This document shows positions 39,911 to 48,558 of a DNA stretch of 64,000 bases, in pieces. Origin of the DNA: Actinophytocola xinjiangensis (GTDB lineage Bacteria > Actinomycetota > Actinomycetes > Mycobacteriales > Pseudonocardiaceae); the NCBI RefSeq assembly GCF_001921215.1, contig NZ_MSIF01000008.1:186001-250000 (forward strand), written 5' to 3'. A program made the position numbers and the translations under genes. A model generated the notes under the pieces. That model made no database searches. It was given only the letters and a program-made list of their open reading frames with translations, and was not told the origin of the DNA. How positions within the stretch are numbered: position 1 is the first letter of the stretch; the number at the start of each line of letters is the position of its first letter.

Positions 39911-41671
39911 TCAGCCGGACCGGAGGGTGTCGGCGACCGGCCGGCGCGCCAGGACGATCGCGGGGACCGCGGTGAGCGCCGCACCGGCGAGCGGGACGCC
40001 GAGCGCCACGGCGGAGAGCAGCACACCCGACGGGTACTGGACCTCGCCCCGGCTGGCGACCAGGAACAGCCCCAGGCCGGCGGGGATCCCGGCGACGGCA
40101 CCGGGCAGCGCGGGCAGCAGCTGCGCCATCGCCAGCCCGAGACCGGCCTGGCCGGGGGTGGCGCCCAACGCCCGGGTGAGGGCCAGCGGCCGGCCGGCGT
40201 CGAGCACCGCCGTCCAGGTCGTCACCACCGCGTTGACCAGCGCGAGCACACACAGCACGACGGTGATCACCAGCATCGCCTGGTCGACCCGCTGCGCGCG
40301 GGGATCGACCAGGTCCGCGCCGCCGACGTCGAAGTGGTCCTCGCGCGCGTTGTTCATCAGCACGGCGACCAGCGCGGTCGTGGTGATCAGGGTGTTCAGC
40401 ACGACGAGCCGGGCGCGGCGCGGCCGGCGCGCGTTGACCCGCACGCCGATCAGCAGCGACACCGGCAGCAGCCGGGACAGCCCGATCCGCCACCGGCTGC
40501 GGCGGGGCGGTGTGGCGGTGTCGGCCAGCGCGTGGACCGTGCTCGTGGTGGCCGCCCGCACCACGGGCACCAGTGCCGCCGCCACGGCGATCGCGACCGC
40601 GAGGGCCGTCACGGCGAGCACCGTGCGCGTCGAGGGCGCCGCCGGGTCGACGACGTCGAGGAGCCCGGCGGACGGCTGGATCAGCGCCGGGCCGGCCGCC
40701 AGGCCGGCGAGCAGACCGGCCGCCGCGCCGGCCAGCCCGATCACCAGGTACCCGGCCAGGTGCACGACGGCGACCGCGGCCGGGCCGGCGCCGACGGCCT
40801 TGAGGAGCCCGACCTGGCGTCGCCGCCCGGCGACCCGGCCGGCGACGATCCCGGCCACGCCGGCCATCGCCAGCGCGGTGAGCAGCCAGCTGCCGACGAG
40901 CAGGGCCTCCCGCGCCTGGGCCACCGTCCGGGCGTCGGCCTCGGCGATCCGCGCCGAGGTGAGCACGGTGAGCCCGGGGGCGCCGTCCAGGACACCGTCC
41001 AGCGTGCCGGTGACCCGCAGGTTCAGCGTGTAGGACAACGGTTCGGCGCCGGCGAGGGCGGCCAGGTCGCCCCGGTCGACCCAGACCAGGCCGCCGCGCT
41101 GGGCCAGCTCGCTGCCCGGGAAGTGCCAGCCGGCGTACGGGTAGGCCACCCTGGCGGCGGTCACCGCGGTGCCGGCCACGCGCAGCGGGTGGCCGGCGAC
41201 GCTGACGGTGTCCCCGGGGCCGACGCCGAGGGCGTCGGCGAAGGCGCGCTCCACCACCACCCCGCCCGGCCGCACCCAGCCGCCGTCGACCACCGCCGGC
41301 CGGTCCAGCCGCGCCGGTGCGGTGTCCCGTCCCTCGACGACGGCGTGCGCGGTCCGTCCGCCGGCGGTCAGATCGAGGAAGGCGACCGGGAACGGTCCAC
41401 TGTGGTCAGCGACGCCGGGCGCGGTGGTCAGCGGGGCGAGGGCGGCCAGGGCCTCCTCGCCGGTGGCCCTCGGCCGGGCCACCGCGTCCGGACCGGCGGT
41501 GGCCCGCCTGGTCTGCTGGTACGGCTGGTCGGCCACGTCGCCCAGGGACAGCCCCACGGTCAGCGTGCCGCTGGCGGCGATGACCGCCACCAGCAGGAGC
41601 AGCGACTCGACGGGGTGGCGGCGCAGGTCGCGCACCATCAGCCGCCACACCAGCAGCAGCCGGCCGGCCAC
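39911..41671 (-). CDS. ABC transporter permease, FtsX/MacB family
   Basis: 586 residues. The N-terminal membrane helix (SLLLLVAVIAASGTLTVGLS) is followed by a large extracytoplasmic domain. An FtsX core comes next (LLTALAMAGVAGIVAGRVAGRRRQVGLLKAVGAG), and then a second FtsX set (LCVLALVNAVVTTWTAVLDAGRPLALTRALGATPGQAG). It ends shorter than the usual ~850-residue double-FtsX permease because the second extracytoplasmic loop is small. GTG 41671 begins 1 nt after the ATPase stop. Partner of the ATPase at 41673-42401; such pairs export antibiotics, peptides or lipids. Confidence 0.88.
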   Translation of the reverse strand: MAGRLLLVWRLMVRDLRRHPVESLLLLVAVIAASGTLTVGLSLGDVADQPYQQTRRATAGPDAVARPRATGEEALAALAPLTTAPGVADHSGPFPVAFLDLTAGGRTAHAVVEGRDTAPARLDRPAVVDGGWVRPGGVVVERAFADALGVGPGDTVSVAGHPLRVAGTAVTAARVAYPYAGWHFPGSELAQRGGLVWVDRGDLAALAGAEPLSYTLNLRVTGTLDGVLDGAPGLTVLTSARIAEADARTVAQAREALLVGSWLLTALAMAGVAGIVAGRVAGRRRQVGLLKAVGAGPAAVAVVHLAGYLVIGLAGAAAGLLAGLAAGPALIQPSAGLLDVVDPAAPSTRTVLAVTALAVAIAVAAALVPVVRAATTSTVHALADTATPPRRSRWRIGLSRLLPVSLLIGVRVNARRPRRARLVVLNTLITTTALVAVLMNNAREDHFDVGGADLVDPRAQRVDQAMLVITVVLCVLALVNAVVTTWTAVLDAGRPLALTRALGATPGQAGLGLAMAQLLPALPGAVAGIPAGLGLFLVASRGEVQYPSGVLLSAVALGVPLAGAALTAVPAIVLARRPVADTLRSG

Positions 41672-41672
41672 C

Positions 41673-42401
41673 TCAGCGCCACCCGTCGCCGACGGGACCG
41701 GTCACCGCGGTGGCCAGCCGGCTGTCGTCGGCGAAGGCGCCGTCGCGCATGGTGATCAGCCGGTCCGCGACCGCCGCGATGCGGGTGTCGTGGGTGACCA
41801 CGACGAGGGTCTGGCCGGCGGTGCGCAGGTCCTCGAACAGCCGCAGCACCTCCAGGGTGGCGGCGCTGTCGAGGTTGCCGGTCGGCTCGTCGGCCAGGAC
41901 GACCAGCGGCTCGTTGCACAGCGCCCGGGCGATGGCGACCCGCTGGCGCTGGCCGCCCGACAGCGCGGCGGGCAGGTGGCCGGCGCGCTCGGCGAGCCCG
42001 ACCCGGTCGAGCAGGTGCAGCGCGCGCCGTCTGGCCCGGCGGGGTGAGTGTCCGGCCAGCAGCCCGGCCAGTTCGACGTTCTCCACCGCGGTCAGCTCGT
42101 CCATGAGGTGGAAGGACTGGAAGACGAACCCGACGGTGTCGCGCCGCAGCCGGGCCAGCGCCCGTTCGCTCATCGTGTCGAGCCGGTGGCCGGCCAGCCA
42201 CACCCGGCCCCCGGTGGGGCGTTGCAGGCCGCCGAGCAGGTGCAGCAGCGTCGACTTGCCGCAGCCGCTGGGCCCCATGACGGCCAGCGTCTGTCCGGCC
42301 GGGACGGTCAGGTCGATCTCGTCGACCGCGCGCACCAGCCCGCCGCCCCGGCCGTAGCGCCTGGTCAGCCCGCGCGCCCGCACCAGCGCCGATTCGGTCA
42401 T
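41673..42401 (-). CDS. ABC transporter ATP-binding protein (MacB/LolD type)
   Basis: 242 residues. It has Walker A GPSGCGKST, Q-loop VFQSFHLMDELTAVENVEL, signature LSGGQRQRVAIARAL, Walker B VVLADEPTGNLD and H-loop VVTHD. It is sandwiched between the padR and permease genes in one operon. ATG 42401 lies in the first copy of a 14-bp tandem duplication (42397-42410 and 42411-42424), and the padR stop lies in the second copy. Confidence 0.93.
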   Translation of the reverse strand: MTESALVRARGLTRRYGRGGGLVRAVDEIDLTVPAGQTLAVMGPSGCGKSTLLHLLGGLQRPTGGRVWLAGHRLDTMSERALARLRRDTVGFVFQSFHLMDELTAVENVELAGLLAGHSPRRARRRALHLLDRVGLAERAGHLPAALSGGQRQRVAIARALCNEPLVVLADEPTGNLDSAATLEVLRLFEDLRTAGQTLVVVTHDTRIAAVADRLITMRDGAFADDSRLATAVTGPVGDGWR

Positions 42402-42411
42402 GACCGCACCG

Positions 42412-42942
42412 TCATGACCGCACCGTCCGGCCGTGTTCGGTCCACATCCGCTCGCACGCCTCCAACCAGTCCAGGTCGGCCCGCAACCGCAGGACGACCC
42501 CCTCCAGCAGCAACCCGGCGACCGGGTCGACCGCCCGGTCCAGTGCGGCCCGCTGGGCCTCCCGCAGGCGGCGCAGCACCTCGCGCCGCTGGGCGTCGAC
42601 CAGGGCGACCGGGTCGGCGAGCCCGGCGGTGGCGGCGGCGACCAGCTTGAGGTGGAACTCCGCCAGGTCCGGTTTGGGCCAGCTGACCTCGGCCAGCCAG
42701 GCCGTGACCCGTTCCTGGCCGGCCGGGGTGAGCGCGTACACCCGCCGGTCCGGCCGGTCGGGCGAGCCATCGACCCGTTCGGAGGTGACCGCGCCGGCCT
42801 TGGCCAGACGGGTCAGCGTCACGTAGATCTGTCCGGCGTTCATCGCCTCGCCGAGCGGGCCCAGCGCCGCGCGCAGCCGTCCGCGCAGCTCGTACCCGTG
42901 TGCCGGCTCCTTCGCCAGCATGGCCAACACCACGTCCTGCAC
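42412..42942 (-). CDS. PadR-family transcriptional regulator
   Basis: 176 residues. The winged helix starts immediately (VQDVVLAMLAKEPAHGYELRGRLRAALG) and continues to the wing (GQIYVTLTRLAKAGAVTSERV, then DRRVYALTPAG); a C-terminal coiled dimerisation region follows. GTG 42942 was chosen over a 40-codon upstream extension because it is 7 nt from a -10 hexamer and the extension would run through the promoter. First gene of the padR-ABC operon; expected to repress it until a ligand appears. Confidence 0.9.
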   Translation of the reverse strand: MQDVVLAMLAKEPAHGYELRGRLRAALGPLGEAMNAGQIYVTLTRLAKAGAVTSERVDGSPDRPDRRVYALTPAGQERVTAWLAEVSWPKPDLAEFHLKLVAAATAGLADPVALVDAQRREVLRRLREAQRAALDRAVDPVAGLLLEGVVLRLRADLDWLEACERMWTEHGRTVRS

Positions 42943-42944
42943 CG

Positions 42945-42978
42945 GATATGGATAACCGTTATCTATGGCCGCTGTCAA
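42945..42978 (-). promoter_or_regulatory. padR operon promoter with operator palindrome
   Basis: On the minus strand, TTGACA (42978-42973) and TTATCC (42955-42950) are separated by exactly 17 nt. The GTG start lies 7 nt after the -10, so the mRNA is predicted to be leaderless. A palindrome GATAAC-C-GTTATC with partly matching flanks (about 42945-42971) overlaps the -10 and spacer, a likely PadR binding site. Confidence 0.75.
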
Positions 42979-43079
42979 ACCGGTCAGGAATTCACTCGAT
43001 CGCGTGGCATGCGGTGCGCGCGGTGGCTGTCCGGCCGGACAGGTTGTTAGCTTGCCGGTCACGTGAACGGAGAAACATC

Positions 43080-44468
43080 GTGCGAGTCACCGACATCCAG
43101 CGTTGCGAGGTCCGACCGGGACGGTTGGTCGAATGGACCCCGCAACCGGTGATCGTCACCGAGGCCGAGGTGCCGGAGGACCCGCGCCCGCCGACCTACC
43201 TCCAGGAGTCCCACGTCCGGACGACCCGGTCGGTACGCGAGGACGGCCTGTTCGTGCCGACCTGGCTCGGCGCGGCCTTCGACGTCCCCGGCCCGATCGA
43301 CCTCGACGCCCTGCAGACGGCACTGCACCGGTGGACGCTGCGGCACGAGACGCTGCGCAGCGGCTTCCGCTGGATCGGCCAGCGGATGCGCCGGTTCACC
43401 CTCGACGCCGACTCCGTCGAGCTGCGCCGCCACGACGTCGGCGAGTTCCCCGACGAGAACGTGCTGACCCAGCACCTCCAGGACCGGTTCGACGTCGCGG
43501 CCGACGCCCTCGCCTGGCCCAACTTCATCTACGCCGCGGTGGTCCGCGACGACGGCGCCAGCGTCTACATGGCCTTCGACCACAGCAACGTCGACGCCTA
43601 CTCGCTGCAACGCATCCCCGCCGAGATCCACGACCTGTACACCGCCGGCCCCGCGCTCTCGGCCGACGGCGGCACCCCGGTCGCCAGCTACATCGACTTC
43701 GGCGCGGCCGAACGGTCCACGGCCGACGAGATCGACGACACCCACCCGATCGTCGACCGCTGGCGGGAGTTCGTTGCCGACTGCGACGGCATGCTGCCAG
43801 CCTTCCCGCTGGACCTCGGGCTGGAGCCGGACGGCCCGCTGCCCACCCAGAAGTTCCTGCAGGAGACGCTGGTCGACGACGCCGACGCGACGGCGTTCGA
43901 GGCCTACACCCGCCCCTACGGCGGCAGCCTGGTCGGCGCCCTGGCGGCCACCGGCCTGATCGCACGGGAGATCGGCGGGCGGCAGGTGTACCGCACCGTC
44001 GTCCCGTTCCACACCAGGGTCAAATCCCGCTGGTCGGACTCGGTGGGCTGGTACGTCGGCGGCGCGCCGCTGGAGATCCCCGTCGACGAGGTCTGCGACC
44101 TCGCCGGAGCGATGTCCCTGGTCCGCGCCCAACTACGGAAGAACCGGCCGATGTCACGGATCCCGGTCGCCCGTGTGCTGAACCTGCTGGGCGCCGACTT
44201 CCGCCCCACCTCCCCCGACCTGTACTCGATCGTCTCCTTCGTCGACGCCCGGGGGATCCCCGGATCGCGACGGTGGCAGGAGTTGCGGGCCTACGGCCTG
44301 ATCCGGGTGTCCTACGGCGACCAGGTGTGCGTCTGGATCACCCGGCTGCACGAGGGCCTGCAACTGGCCTGCCGCTACCCCGACACCGCCGTCGCGCACA
44401 AGAACATGCGCCTGTACGTCCAGCACCTGCGCGACCTGATCGTGTCGGTCAGGCCTGGCCGACCGTGA
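43080..44468 (+). CDS. Stand-alone condensation-domain (acyltransferase-like) protein
   Basis: 462 residues resembling an NRPS condensation or PapA-type acyltransferase domain without adenylation or carrier domains. The active-site motif appears as FDHSNVDAYS: the catalytic second His and the Asp of HHxxxDG are kept, while the first His is Asp and the Gly is Ala. The N-terminal DALQTALHRWTLRHETLRSGFRW matches the C-domain core 1 region. GTG 43080 follows GGAG by about 7 nt. It is divergent from padR and shares its promoter region. It may make or modify a small lipid or peptide exported by the adjacent ABC pair. The last 20 bp overlap the convergent regulator gene. Confidence 0.82.
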   Translation: MRVTDIQRCEVRPGRLVEWTPQPVIVTEAEVPEDPRPPTYLQESHVRTTRSVREDGLFVPTWLGAAFDVPGPIDLDALQTALHRWTLRHETLRSGFRWIGQRMRRFTLDADSVELRRHDVGEFPDENVLTQHLQDRFDVAADALAWPNFIYAAVVRDDGASVYMAFDHSNVDAYSLQRIPAEIHDLYTAGPALSADGGTPVASYIDFGAAERSTADEIDDTHPIVDRWREFVADCDGMLPAFPLDLGLEPDGPLPTQKFLQETLVDDADATAFEAYTRPYGGSLVGALAATGLIAREIGGRQVYRTVVPFHTRVKSRWSDSVGWYVGGAPLEIPVDEVCDLAGAMSLVRAQLRKNRPMSRIPVARVLNLLGADFRPTSPDLYSIVSFVDARGIPGSRRWQELRAYGLIRVSYGDQVCVWITRLHEGLQLACRYPDTAVAHKNMRLYVQHLRDLIVSVRPGRP

Positions 44469-46260
44469 GCAGGCGCAGCGCCACCTGCACCTCCAGCGCG
44501 CGTTCCGGGGTCTGCCAGTCCTCCCCGAGCAGCGAGGAGATCCGTTCCAACCGCTGCACCACGGTGTTCACGTGGACGTGCAGCCGGTCCTTGGCGCGGG
44601 TGAGGTTGGTGCCGCAGTCGAAGTAGGCGCGCAGCGTGCCGACCAGCTCGGTGCCGCGCCGGGCGTCGTAGTCCAGCACCGGGCCCAGCACCGAGCGGAC
44701 GTAGCCAGCCAGATCGGTGCGGTCGCCGATCAGTTGGCCGACGAACCCCAGGTCGGCCAGCGCCGCGCCGGAGCCGGCCCTGCCCAACGCCAGCAGGGTC
44801 CGCACACAGCGGGCCGCCTCGGCGGCCGCCCCGGCCAGCGCCACCGGGCCGGCCGCCGGGCCGGACGCGCCGACCGTGACCGGGGCGTCGACCGCCGCGC
44901 TCAGTTCGGTCGCGAGCGTGGCCGCCAGCGACGGGGCGTCGTCGGCCAGCAGCACCACCTGGTCGGCGTGCAGGCCGACCAGCGTCGCGTGCCGGGCGCA
45001 GGCCAGCGCGAGCCGGCGGCGGGAGACACCGTCGCAGGAGGCGATGAGGACCGTGTGGCGGGCGCCGAGGTCGATGCCCAGGCGCCGGCCCCTGGCCAGC
45101 AGCGCCGCCGGGTTGCGGTCCGGCGCGGTCAGCAGGTCGGTCAGCAGCTCGCCGCGCACCTCGTCCTCGGCGGCGGCCACGGAACGGCGCAGCAGCAACA
45201 ACAACGCGGCCACCACGCCCGCGCGTTCGAACAGCCGCCGGTCTGCCTCGTCCAGCTCCGGGCGGCCGGTGAGGACGAGGCTGCCCAGCGGTTCCTGGCC
45301 GGCGACCACCGAGCACACCCAGTCCGCACCGGAGCACACGGCGCGGCCGGAGGAGCGGGACGCGGCCAGCGCCGCCACCGGCGGGTCGACCGGCGCGGTG
45401 CCGACCCTGGCCAGCTCGCCGCCGGTGTCGTCGAACAGCACCAGGCCGCCGCCGAGGACCTCGGCCACCTCGGTGGCGACCTCGACCAGGTCGCCGCCGC
45501 GCAGGACCAGGTCCATCAGCCGGTCGTGGGCGTCCTGTGCCCGGCGCATCTGCTCGTTGTGCGCGCTGGTCCCGGCCAGCAGCTGGGCGTTGTCGATGGC
45601 GATGGCCGCGTGGTCGGCCAGCGAGGAGAGCAGCGCGACCTCCGAGGCGGTGAACTCGCGGCGCGCCCGGTCGGCCGCGAACAGCACGCCGATCACCTGG
45701 TTGCCCAGCGACAGCGGCACCCCGAGGATCCCGACCATGTGCTCGGCGGCCACCGCCGCGTCGATCGTCCCGGTGTGCCGGAACCGGGGATCGGTCAGGT
45801 AGTCCGCGCTCGCGTAGGGGTGCGCGGTCTGGGCCACCAGTCCGCCCAGTCCCTCGCCGAGACCGATCCGCAGCCGCGGCAGCAGCGAGGACGCCGAGCC
45901 GTCGGTGACCCGCATGTACGTCGTGCCGGTGGCCTCGTCGTTGAGGCTCAGGTAGGACAGGTCGACGCCGAGCAGTTGCCGGGCCCGCCGCACGATCGAG
46001 CGCAGCACCTCGTCCAGGTCCCGCAGCTTCGACAGGTCCCGCGCCGTGTCGAACAGCGCGGTCAGCTCGGTCTCGCGGCGGCGGTGCTCGGCCAGCGTCC
46101 GCCGGATCCGCAGCGCGACCTCGATGGCCTCCTCCAGCTCCGCGCGCGCCGGCCCGGACAGCTCCCGCGTCTCGACGGCGACGTGCGCCAGCCGCTCGCC
46201 GCCCGCCCCGGCGGCGAGCAGGTCGAGCAGCCGGCGCATCGCCGCCGCCTCGGACGTCAT
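44449..46260 (-). CDS. GAF-domain PucR/CdaR-type transcriptional regulator
   Basis: 603 residues. A helical N-terminal region leads into a GAF domain (about 75-215: LLGVDLSYLSLNDEATGTTYMRVTDGS... VLFAADRARREFTASEVALLSSLADHAAIAIDNAQLL). A second GAF-like/CdaR middle region follows. The C-terminal PucR HTH is clear (LVGTLRAYFDCGTNLTRAKDRLHVHVNTVVQRLERISSLLG). It is third in the 3-hydroxybutyrate operon and likely senses the substrate. ATG 46260 and the preceding gene's stop sit in separate copies of an 11-bp tandem duplication (46251-46272). Confidence 0.88.
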   Translation of the reverse strand: MTSEAAAMRRLLDLLAAGAGGERLAHVAVETRELSGPARAELEEAIEVALRIRRTLAEHRRRETELTALFDTARDLSKLRDLDEVLRSIVRRARQLLGVDLSYLSLNDEATGTTYMRVTDGSASSLLPRLRIGLGEGLGGLVAQTAHPYASADYLTDPRFRHTGTIDAAVAAEHMVGILGVPLSLGNQVIGVLFAADRARREFTASEVALLSSLADHAAIAIDNAQLLAGTSAHNEQMRRAQDAHDRLMDLVLRGGDLVEVATEVAEVLGGGLVLFDDTGGELARVGTAPVDPPVAALAASRSSGRAVCSGADWVCSVVAGQEPLGSLVLTGRPELDEADRRLFERAGVVAALLLLLRRSVAAAEDEVRGELLTDLLTAPDRNPAALLARGRRLGIDLGARHTVLIASCDGVSRRRLALACARHATLVGLHADQVVLLADDAPSLAATLATELSAAVDAPVTVGASGPAAGPVALAGAAAEAARCVRTLLALGRAGSGAALADLGFVGQLIGDRTDLAGYVRSVLGPVLDYDARRGTELVGTLRAYFDCGTNLTRAKDRLHVHVNTVVQRLERISSLLGEDWQTPERALEVQVALRLLTVGQA

Positions 46261-46267
46261 GCGGACG

Positions 46268-47632
46268 TCATGTGGTGACGCGGGCCTTCCCGGAGGGCAG
46301 TTCCGCGACCACGGTGTCGCCGTCGTCGAGGGCCGCGCCCCGGGTCTCGGTGGCGAGGAGCACCGCGATGACGGACAGCAGGCACATGCCGACAACGTAC
46401 AGCGACACCGGCACCGTGCTGTCCCACGCGGCAAGCAGCGCCACCGCGATCAACGGTGCCACCGCACCGGCACCGATCGAGGCGAGCTGGTAGCCGATCG
46501 ACGCGCCCGAGTAGCGCACCCGGGTACCGAACAGCTCGGAGAAGAACGCCGCCTGCGGCCCGTACATCGCGCCGTGCAGCACCAGCCCGACGGTCGCCGC
46601 CACCATGATCACCCCGGCCGAGCGGGTGTCCAGCAGCACGAAGAACACGAAGCTCCACACCGCCATCCCGACCGCGCCGAACAGGTACACCGCGCGCCGG
46701 CCGACCACGTCGGACAGCAGGCCCCACAACGGGATCACCACCAGGTGCACGGCCGAGGCGACCAGCACGGCGTTGAGCGCGACCGACCGCTCCAGACCCA
46801 GCGTCTGGGTGACGTAGACCAGGATGAACGCGGTGATCACGTAGTAGGAGACGTTCTCACCCATCCGCGCGCCCATGGCGATCAGCACCTGCCGCCAGCT
46901 GCGCCGCAACACCTCGACGACCGGCGCCCGCTCGTCCGCGCCGCGCTCGCTGGCCCGGCGCGCCGCGTCGAGGAACACCGGCGACTCGGCGACCGCGAGC
47001 CGCACCCACAGGCCGACGACCACCAGCAGCGCCGAGAGCAGGAACGGGATCCGCCAGCCCCACGCCTCGAACGCGTCCGCCGGCTGCCAGGCCGCCAGCA
47101 CCGCGAGCACGGCCGTGGCCAGCAGGTTCCCGGCCGGCACCCCCGCCTGCGGCCACGACGCCCAGAACCCGCGACGCCGCGCGTCACCGTGCTCGGACAC
47201 GATCAGCACCGCGCCGCCCCACTCGCCGCCCAACGCGAAGCCCTGCACGAGGCGCAGCAGCGTCAACAGGATCGGGGCGGCGACGCCGATCGAGGCGTAG
47301 GTGGGCAGCAGGCCGATCAGGAACGTCGCGCCGCCCATCATCAGCAGGCTGGCGACCAGCAGCTTCTTGCGCCCGATCCGGTCACCGAAGTGGCCGAACA
47401 CCAGCCCGCCGATGGGCCGCGCGGCGAACCCGATGGCGTAGGTGGTGAACGCGAGCAGCGTGCCGGTCAGCGGGTCGGAGGTGGGGAAGAACAGCGTGTT
47501 GAACACCAGCGCGGCGGCCGAGGTGTACAGGAAGAAGTCGTACCACTCGACCGTCGTGCCGATCATGCTCGCGGACACGATCCGCACCAGCGACCGCCGC
47601 TGGCCGGGTTGGGGCAGGGAGGACACATCCAT
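46268..47632 (-). CDS. MHS-family metabolite:H+ symporter
   Basis: 454 residues, MFS transporter of the metabolite:H+ symporter family: ASMIGTTVEWYDFFLYTSAAALVFN is the family's first helix, then GHFGDRIGRKKLL (motif A) and LQGFALGGEWGGAVL. Twelve helices are expected in the cytoplasmic membrane. Related carriers import shikimate, aromatic acids, proline/betaine or small carboxylates. ATG 47632 gives the clean start; two GTG codons precede it in frame. Placed between a 3-hydroxybutyrate dehydrogenase and a GAF/PucR regulator, so import of 3-hydroxybutyrate or a related acid is likely. Confidence 0.9.
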   Translation of the reverse strand: MDVSSLPQPGQRRSLVRIVSASMIGTTVEWYDFFLYTSAAALVFNTLFFPTSDPLTGTLLAFTTYAIGFAARPIGGLVFGHFGDRIGRKKLLVASLLMMGGATFLIGLLPTYASIGVAAPILLTLLRLVQGFALGGEWGGAVLIVSEHGDARRRGFWASWPQAGVPAGNLLATAVLAVLAAWQPADAFEAWGWRIPFLLSALLVVVGLWVRLAVAESPVFLDAARRASERGADERAPVVEVLRRSWRQVLIAMGARMGENVSYYVITAFILVYVTQTLGLERSVALNAVLVASAVHLVVIPLWGLLSDVVGRRAVYLFGAVGMAVWSFVFFVLLDTRSAGVIMVAATVGLVLHGAMYGPQAAFFSELFGTRVRYSGASIGYQLASIGAGAVAPLIAVALLAAWDSTVPVSLYVVGMCLLSVIAVLLATETRGAALDDGDTVVAELPSGKARVTT

Positions 47633-47671
47633 CACCACACTTCGTTGGGGGGCGGGGGAAATCTGGTCGCG

Positions 47672-48436
47672 TCAGGTCGCCGTCCAGGCGCCGTCGAGCG
47701 GGACCGACGCGCCGGACAGGGACGCGGCGTGCTCGCCGCACAGCCACCGCACGAGCGCGGCGACCTCGGCCGGTTCGACCAGCCGTTTGACCGGGGACCG
47801 GTCGAGCAGGACCTTCTCGACGACCTCGTCCTCGGACAGGCGGTGGGCCCTGGCCTGCGCCGCGATCTGCCGGTCGACCAGCGGGGTGCGCACGTAGCCG
47901 GGGCTCACGCAGTTGCTGGTGACCCCGTGCGGCGCCCCTTCGACGGCGGCGACCTTCGACAGGCCCTCCAGGCCGTGCTTGGCGGCGACGTAGGCGACCT
48001 TGTAGGGGCTGGCGCGCAGGCCGTGTGCACTGGACACGTTCACGATCCGGCCCCAGCGGCGCGCGTACATGTGCGGCACGCAGCGGCGGATCAGCAGAAA
48101 CGGCGCGGTCACCATGACCTGCTGGAGCAGCGTGAACATCTCCGGCGGGTACTCGTGCAGCGGAGCCACGTGTTGCAGGCCCGCGTTGTTGACCAGGATG
48201 TCGACCTCGGCGGGCACCGTGTCGATGGCCGCCGCGTCGGCCAGGTCGACGACGTGCGCCCTGCCACCGACCTCGGCGGCGACCTCGGCGGCGGTGGCGG
48301 CGTCACGGTCGACGACATGCACCGTCGCCCCGGCGGCGGCCAAGGCGTGCGCGCAGGCGCGCCCGATGCCGCTGCCGCCGCCGGTGACCAGGGCGGTTCG
48401 ACCAGCCAGATCGGCGTGAGCTGGGCCACTGTCCAT
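47672..48436 (-). CDS. bdhA: 3-hydroxybutyrate dehydrogenase (SDR)
   Basis: 254 residues. It has Rossmann TGGGSGIG, NNAG, SSAHG and the catalytic YVAAK. The run AHGLRASPYKVAYVAAKHGLEGLSK followed by NCVSPGYVRTPLV is typical of D-3-hydroxybutyrate dehydrogenases, which oxidise 3-hydroxybutyrate to acetoacetate with NAD. ATG 48436 is 8 nt from a TAGCGT hexamer without a Shine-Dalgarno, so it may be leaderless. First gene of the operon with the MHS symporter and regulator. Another SDR specificity remains possible. Confidence 0.85.
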   Translation of the reverse strand: MDSGPAHADLAGRTALVTGGGSGIGRACAHALAAAGATVHVVDRDAATAAEVAAEVGGRAHVVDLADAAAIDTVPAEVDILVNNAGLQHVAPLHEYPPEMFTLLQQVMVTAPFLLIRRCVPHMYARRWGRIVNVSSAHGLRASPYKVAYVAAKHGLEGLSKVAAVEGAPHGVTSNCVSPGYVRTPLVDRQIAAQARAHRLSEDEVVEKVLLDRSPVKRLVEPAEVAALVRWLCGEHAASLSGASVPLDGAWTAT

Positions 48437-48558
48437 GTCCGTCAACGCTAGGGAGCGCGGGCGGGCACGACCATGTGTGCGCCGCCCACAGCGCACCGGT
48501 CACGCATGTGGGCGGCGGACACCTGTCGGTCAGTTCGTCCCCCACTCAGCGAAACACC

